DNA from: Candidatus Nomurabacteria bacterium RIFCSPLOWO2_01_FULL_46_18
GTDB taxonomy: Bacteria; Patescibacteriota; Minisyncoccia; Phycocordibacterales; UBA9973
NCBI GenBank assembly: GCA_001786015.1
Contig: MFVH01000006.1
Coordinates: 1-12,650, forward strand
DNA: 12,650 nt
Direction of reading: 5' to 3'
In this document: positions 11,641 through 12,650 of the stretch, in pieces
Position numbering within the stretch: the stretch's first letter is position 1
Layout: every line of letters begins with the position of its first letter
Notes under the pieces: generated by a model
What the model saw: the letters and a program-made list of their open reading frames with translations, nothing else
What the model was told of the DNA's origin: nothing
The model's database searches: none
Translations under genes and position numbers: made by a program

Positions 11641-12617
11641 GCGTTATTCCTTAAAACGGTACCATGTCTTCTTGAATCGAAGCTGAAAAGAGGGCGCGAG
11701 ATTTTTCTTCTCGCGCAAGAGCAGAGTGTGAGACTCGCTTTCGCGTTGAAATCGGTTTTATCCAATTTCAAACTTCAGGGGCTGCCTGAATAGGGATTGC
11801 GTGACTTAGCCAAGTGGCGAACCACTTTCTCACACTTCATCAGAGCTCCTTCCTGCTAAGTCACAGGCGCAGGAGTGTTCTTCTTGAGGGATCATCCCTC
11901 TTTTCAACTTCAATTCAAGTATGGCGTATGGTATCTGAGGATTTTAAGAATCTTGATTGCTTTTTTCTGTTCATGCCTTCTACAAGCTTAGCGATTTTCT
12001 TTCTTCCTTTTTCTTGAAGATGTTCTCTCTTAGACATCATTTCCACGATTTTTGAGAAAATCTCGAAATCGTTTCTTTTGTATGTTTTGAGAGAATTATT
12101 CTTAAAGAACGGGAGAATGACCTTATTCAGATCATCGAGAGAACGTATACAGTATCTGTACAGAGATTCTCTATGATTATCGCTCCTCTTGTTTACGAAC
12201 AGATTTCCACACCCAAAATAGTTTTTAATTATTTCGAGCGCGGGCAAACTTTTGGCTCCCTGGGTAATCACGAATTCTGGGAATATCTGCCAACCGGCCT
12301 TTGTAGTTTTATTTTTGATAAAACTGACCGAGAAACATCCTTCCCCATCCGTGAATCCAAGAATCCATTGTTCGATTCTTAATCTTTCCTGCTGATTTTC
12401 TGCACTCATCACTTTGTTACTATGGGTAGATTATACCTTAGTAGCGTGAGCCCTGCAGCACTATTGTGCACAGATTTTTCAGCATATTGCCATGTGTTTT
12501 AGGACCACTCTTACATCACTGTAAGAAGAGGTAGCTTTCGTGTAATTTACATTCAACTGTTTATTGCGTATCCAAACAGTCCCAGTCCTTCTGAAACCTT
12601 CTTGCGAAAGTTCCAGA
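11641..12617 (-). ncRNA. Group I intron at 23S position 1931, with homing endonuclease
   Basis: A 977-nt insertion between GGTCCTAAGGT and AGCGAAATTCC, the L1931 site also occupied in Thermotoga and Simkania. P7 can form from UACCAU (11933-11928) and AUGGUA (11665-11660), with the S-like AAGACATGG context. The 5' part has a 13-bp hairpin with a GCAA loop right after the splice site. The 240 nt between R and S are large and structured, as in group IA-type introns with extra P7 stems. The core differs from the three other introns, so it has a separate origin. If U1931 is kept in the exon the intron would end in C rather than the usual G, so boundaries may be off by 1-2 nt. Confidence 0.88.
11915..12409 (-). 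CDS. LAGLIDADG homing endonuclease (single-motif) of intron L1931
   Basis: A GTG at 12412 and an ATG at 12409 are both possible; the ATG (164 aa) is listed. One LAGLIDADG motif, QWILGFTDGEGCF (14-26), with the acidic DGEG pattern of the LAGLIDADG_1 family, implies a homodimer like I-CreI or I-CeuI. FVITQGAKSLPALEIIKNYF (46-65) and GCGN (66-69) follow the family pattern of strand, helix and turn. A basic C-terminal tail (about 126-153) may add DNA contacts. The last codons (DTI, 11927-11935) overlap the 5' strand of intron P7, so protein end and ribozyme core share bases. The frame is intact, so it may be active. Confidence 0.93.
   Translation of the reverse strand: MSAENQQERLRIEQWILGFTDGEGCFSVSFIKNKTTKAGWQIFPEFVITQGAKSLPALEIIKNYFGCGNLFVNKRSDNHRESLYRYCIRSLDDLNKVILPFFKNNSLKTYKRNDFEIFSKIVEMMSKREHLQEKGRKKIAKLVEGMNRKKQSRFLKSSDTIRHT

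Positions 12618-12650
<33 letters not shown>

Noticed and set aside
11396..11793. Overlapping plus-strand ORFs of 96 and 112 aa
   Set aside because: They lie antisense to conserved 23S exon and run into intron L1931; frames are explained by rRNA composition.

Overview
The window looks like part of a small-genome bacterium of the Candidate Phyla Radiation (Patescibacteria, probably Parcubacteria-like). This is an inference. It rests on the divergent 16S 5' end, the 23S gene carrying several group I introns, a 16S gene not followed by 23S in the usual order, a stand-alone PaaX/Cas2-like protein, the near absence of Shine-Dalgarno sites and apparently leaderless starts.

Layout, left to right: the 5' end of a 16S rRNA gene (1-399, minus), with an expanded V1 helix. 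Its leader (400-662) starts from a promoter overlapping the secF stop codon. Next comes a minus-strand operon read sugar-phosphate transferase (2874-4229), secD (1530-2864), secF (670-1524). Then follow a plus-strand winged-helix/Cas2-like gene (4347-4910) bracketed by two 36-nt repeats, a 56-aa lysine-tailed protein (5050-5220, minus) with a consensus promoter and a strong terminator, a GT4 glycosyltransferase (5369-6472, plus), and a minus-strand pair: a membrane-anchored extracellular protein (7588-8376) directly followed by rodA (6493-7587). The Sec genes handle protein export. RodA, the transferase and the GT4 enzyme belong to cell-wall and surface-glycan synthesis.

The right third (8403-12650) is ribosomal RNA on the minus strand: a 3' fragment of a 5S gene, an intact 5S gene enclosed by a perfect 22-bp inverted repeat, an 18-nt fragment of a 5S 5' end, and the 3' third of 23S rRNA running off the right edge. 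That part of 23S is broken by four group I introns at E. coli positions about 1931, 2262, 2500 and 2593, all in the peptidyl-transferase/domain IV-V core. Two carry LAGLIDADG homing endonuclease genes whose coding sequence overlaps the intron's catalytic core. One carries, antisense, a compact unit (SD, 31-codon hydrophobic ORF, intrinsic terminator).

Most worth a second look: the Cas2-like gene with its paired repeats; the antisense mini-gene in intron L2593; the phased palindrome next to both the 16S 5' end and the 23S 3' end; the 5S-inside-5S arrangement; and a 29-nt repeat found both as the secD C-terminus and in an intron. All coordinates, pairings and alignments were worked out by eye. 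No database search or folding program was run.
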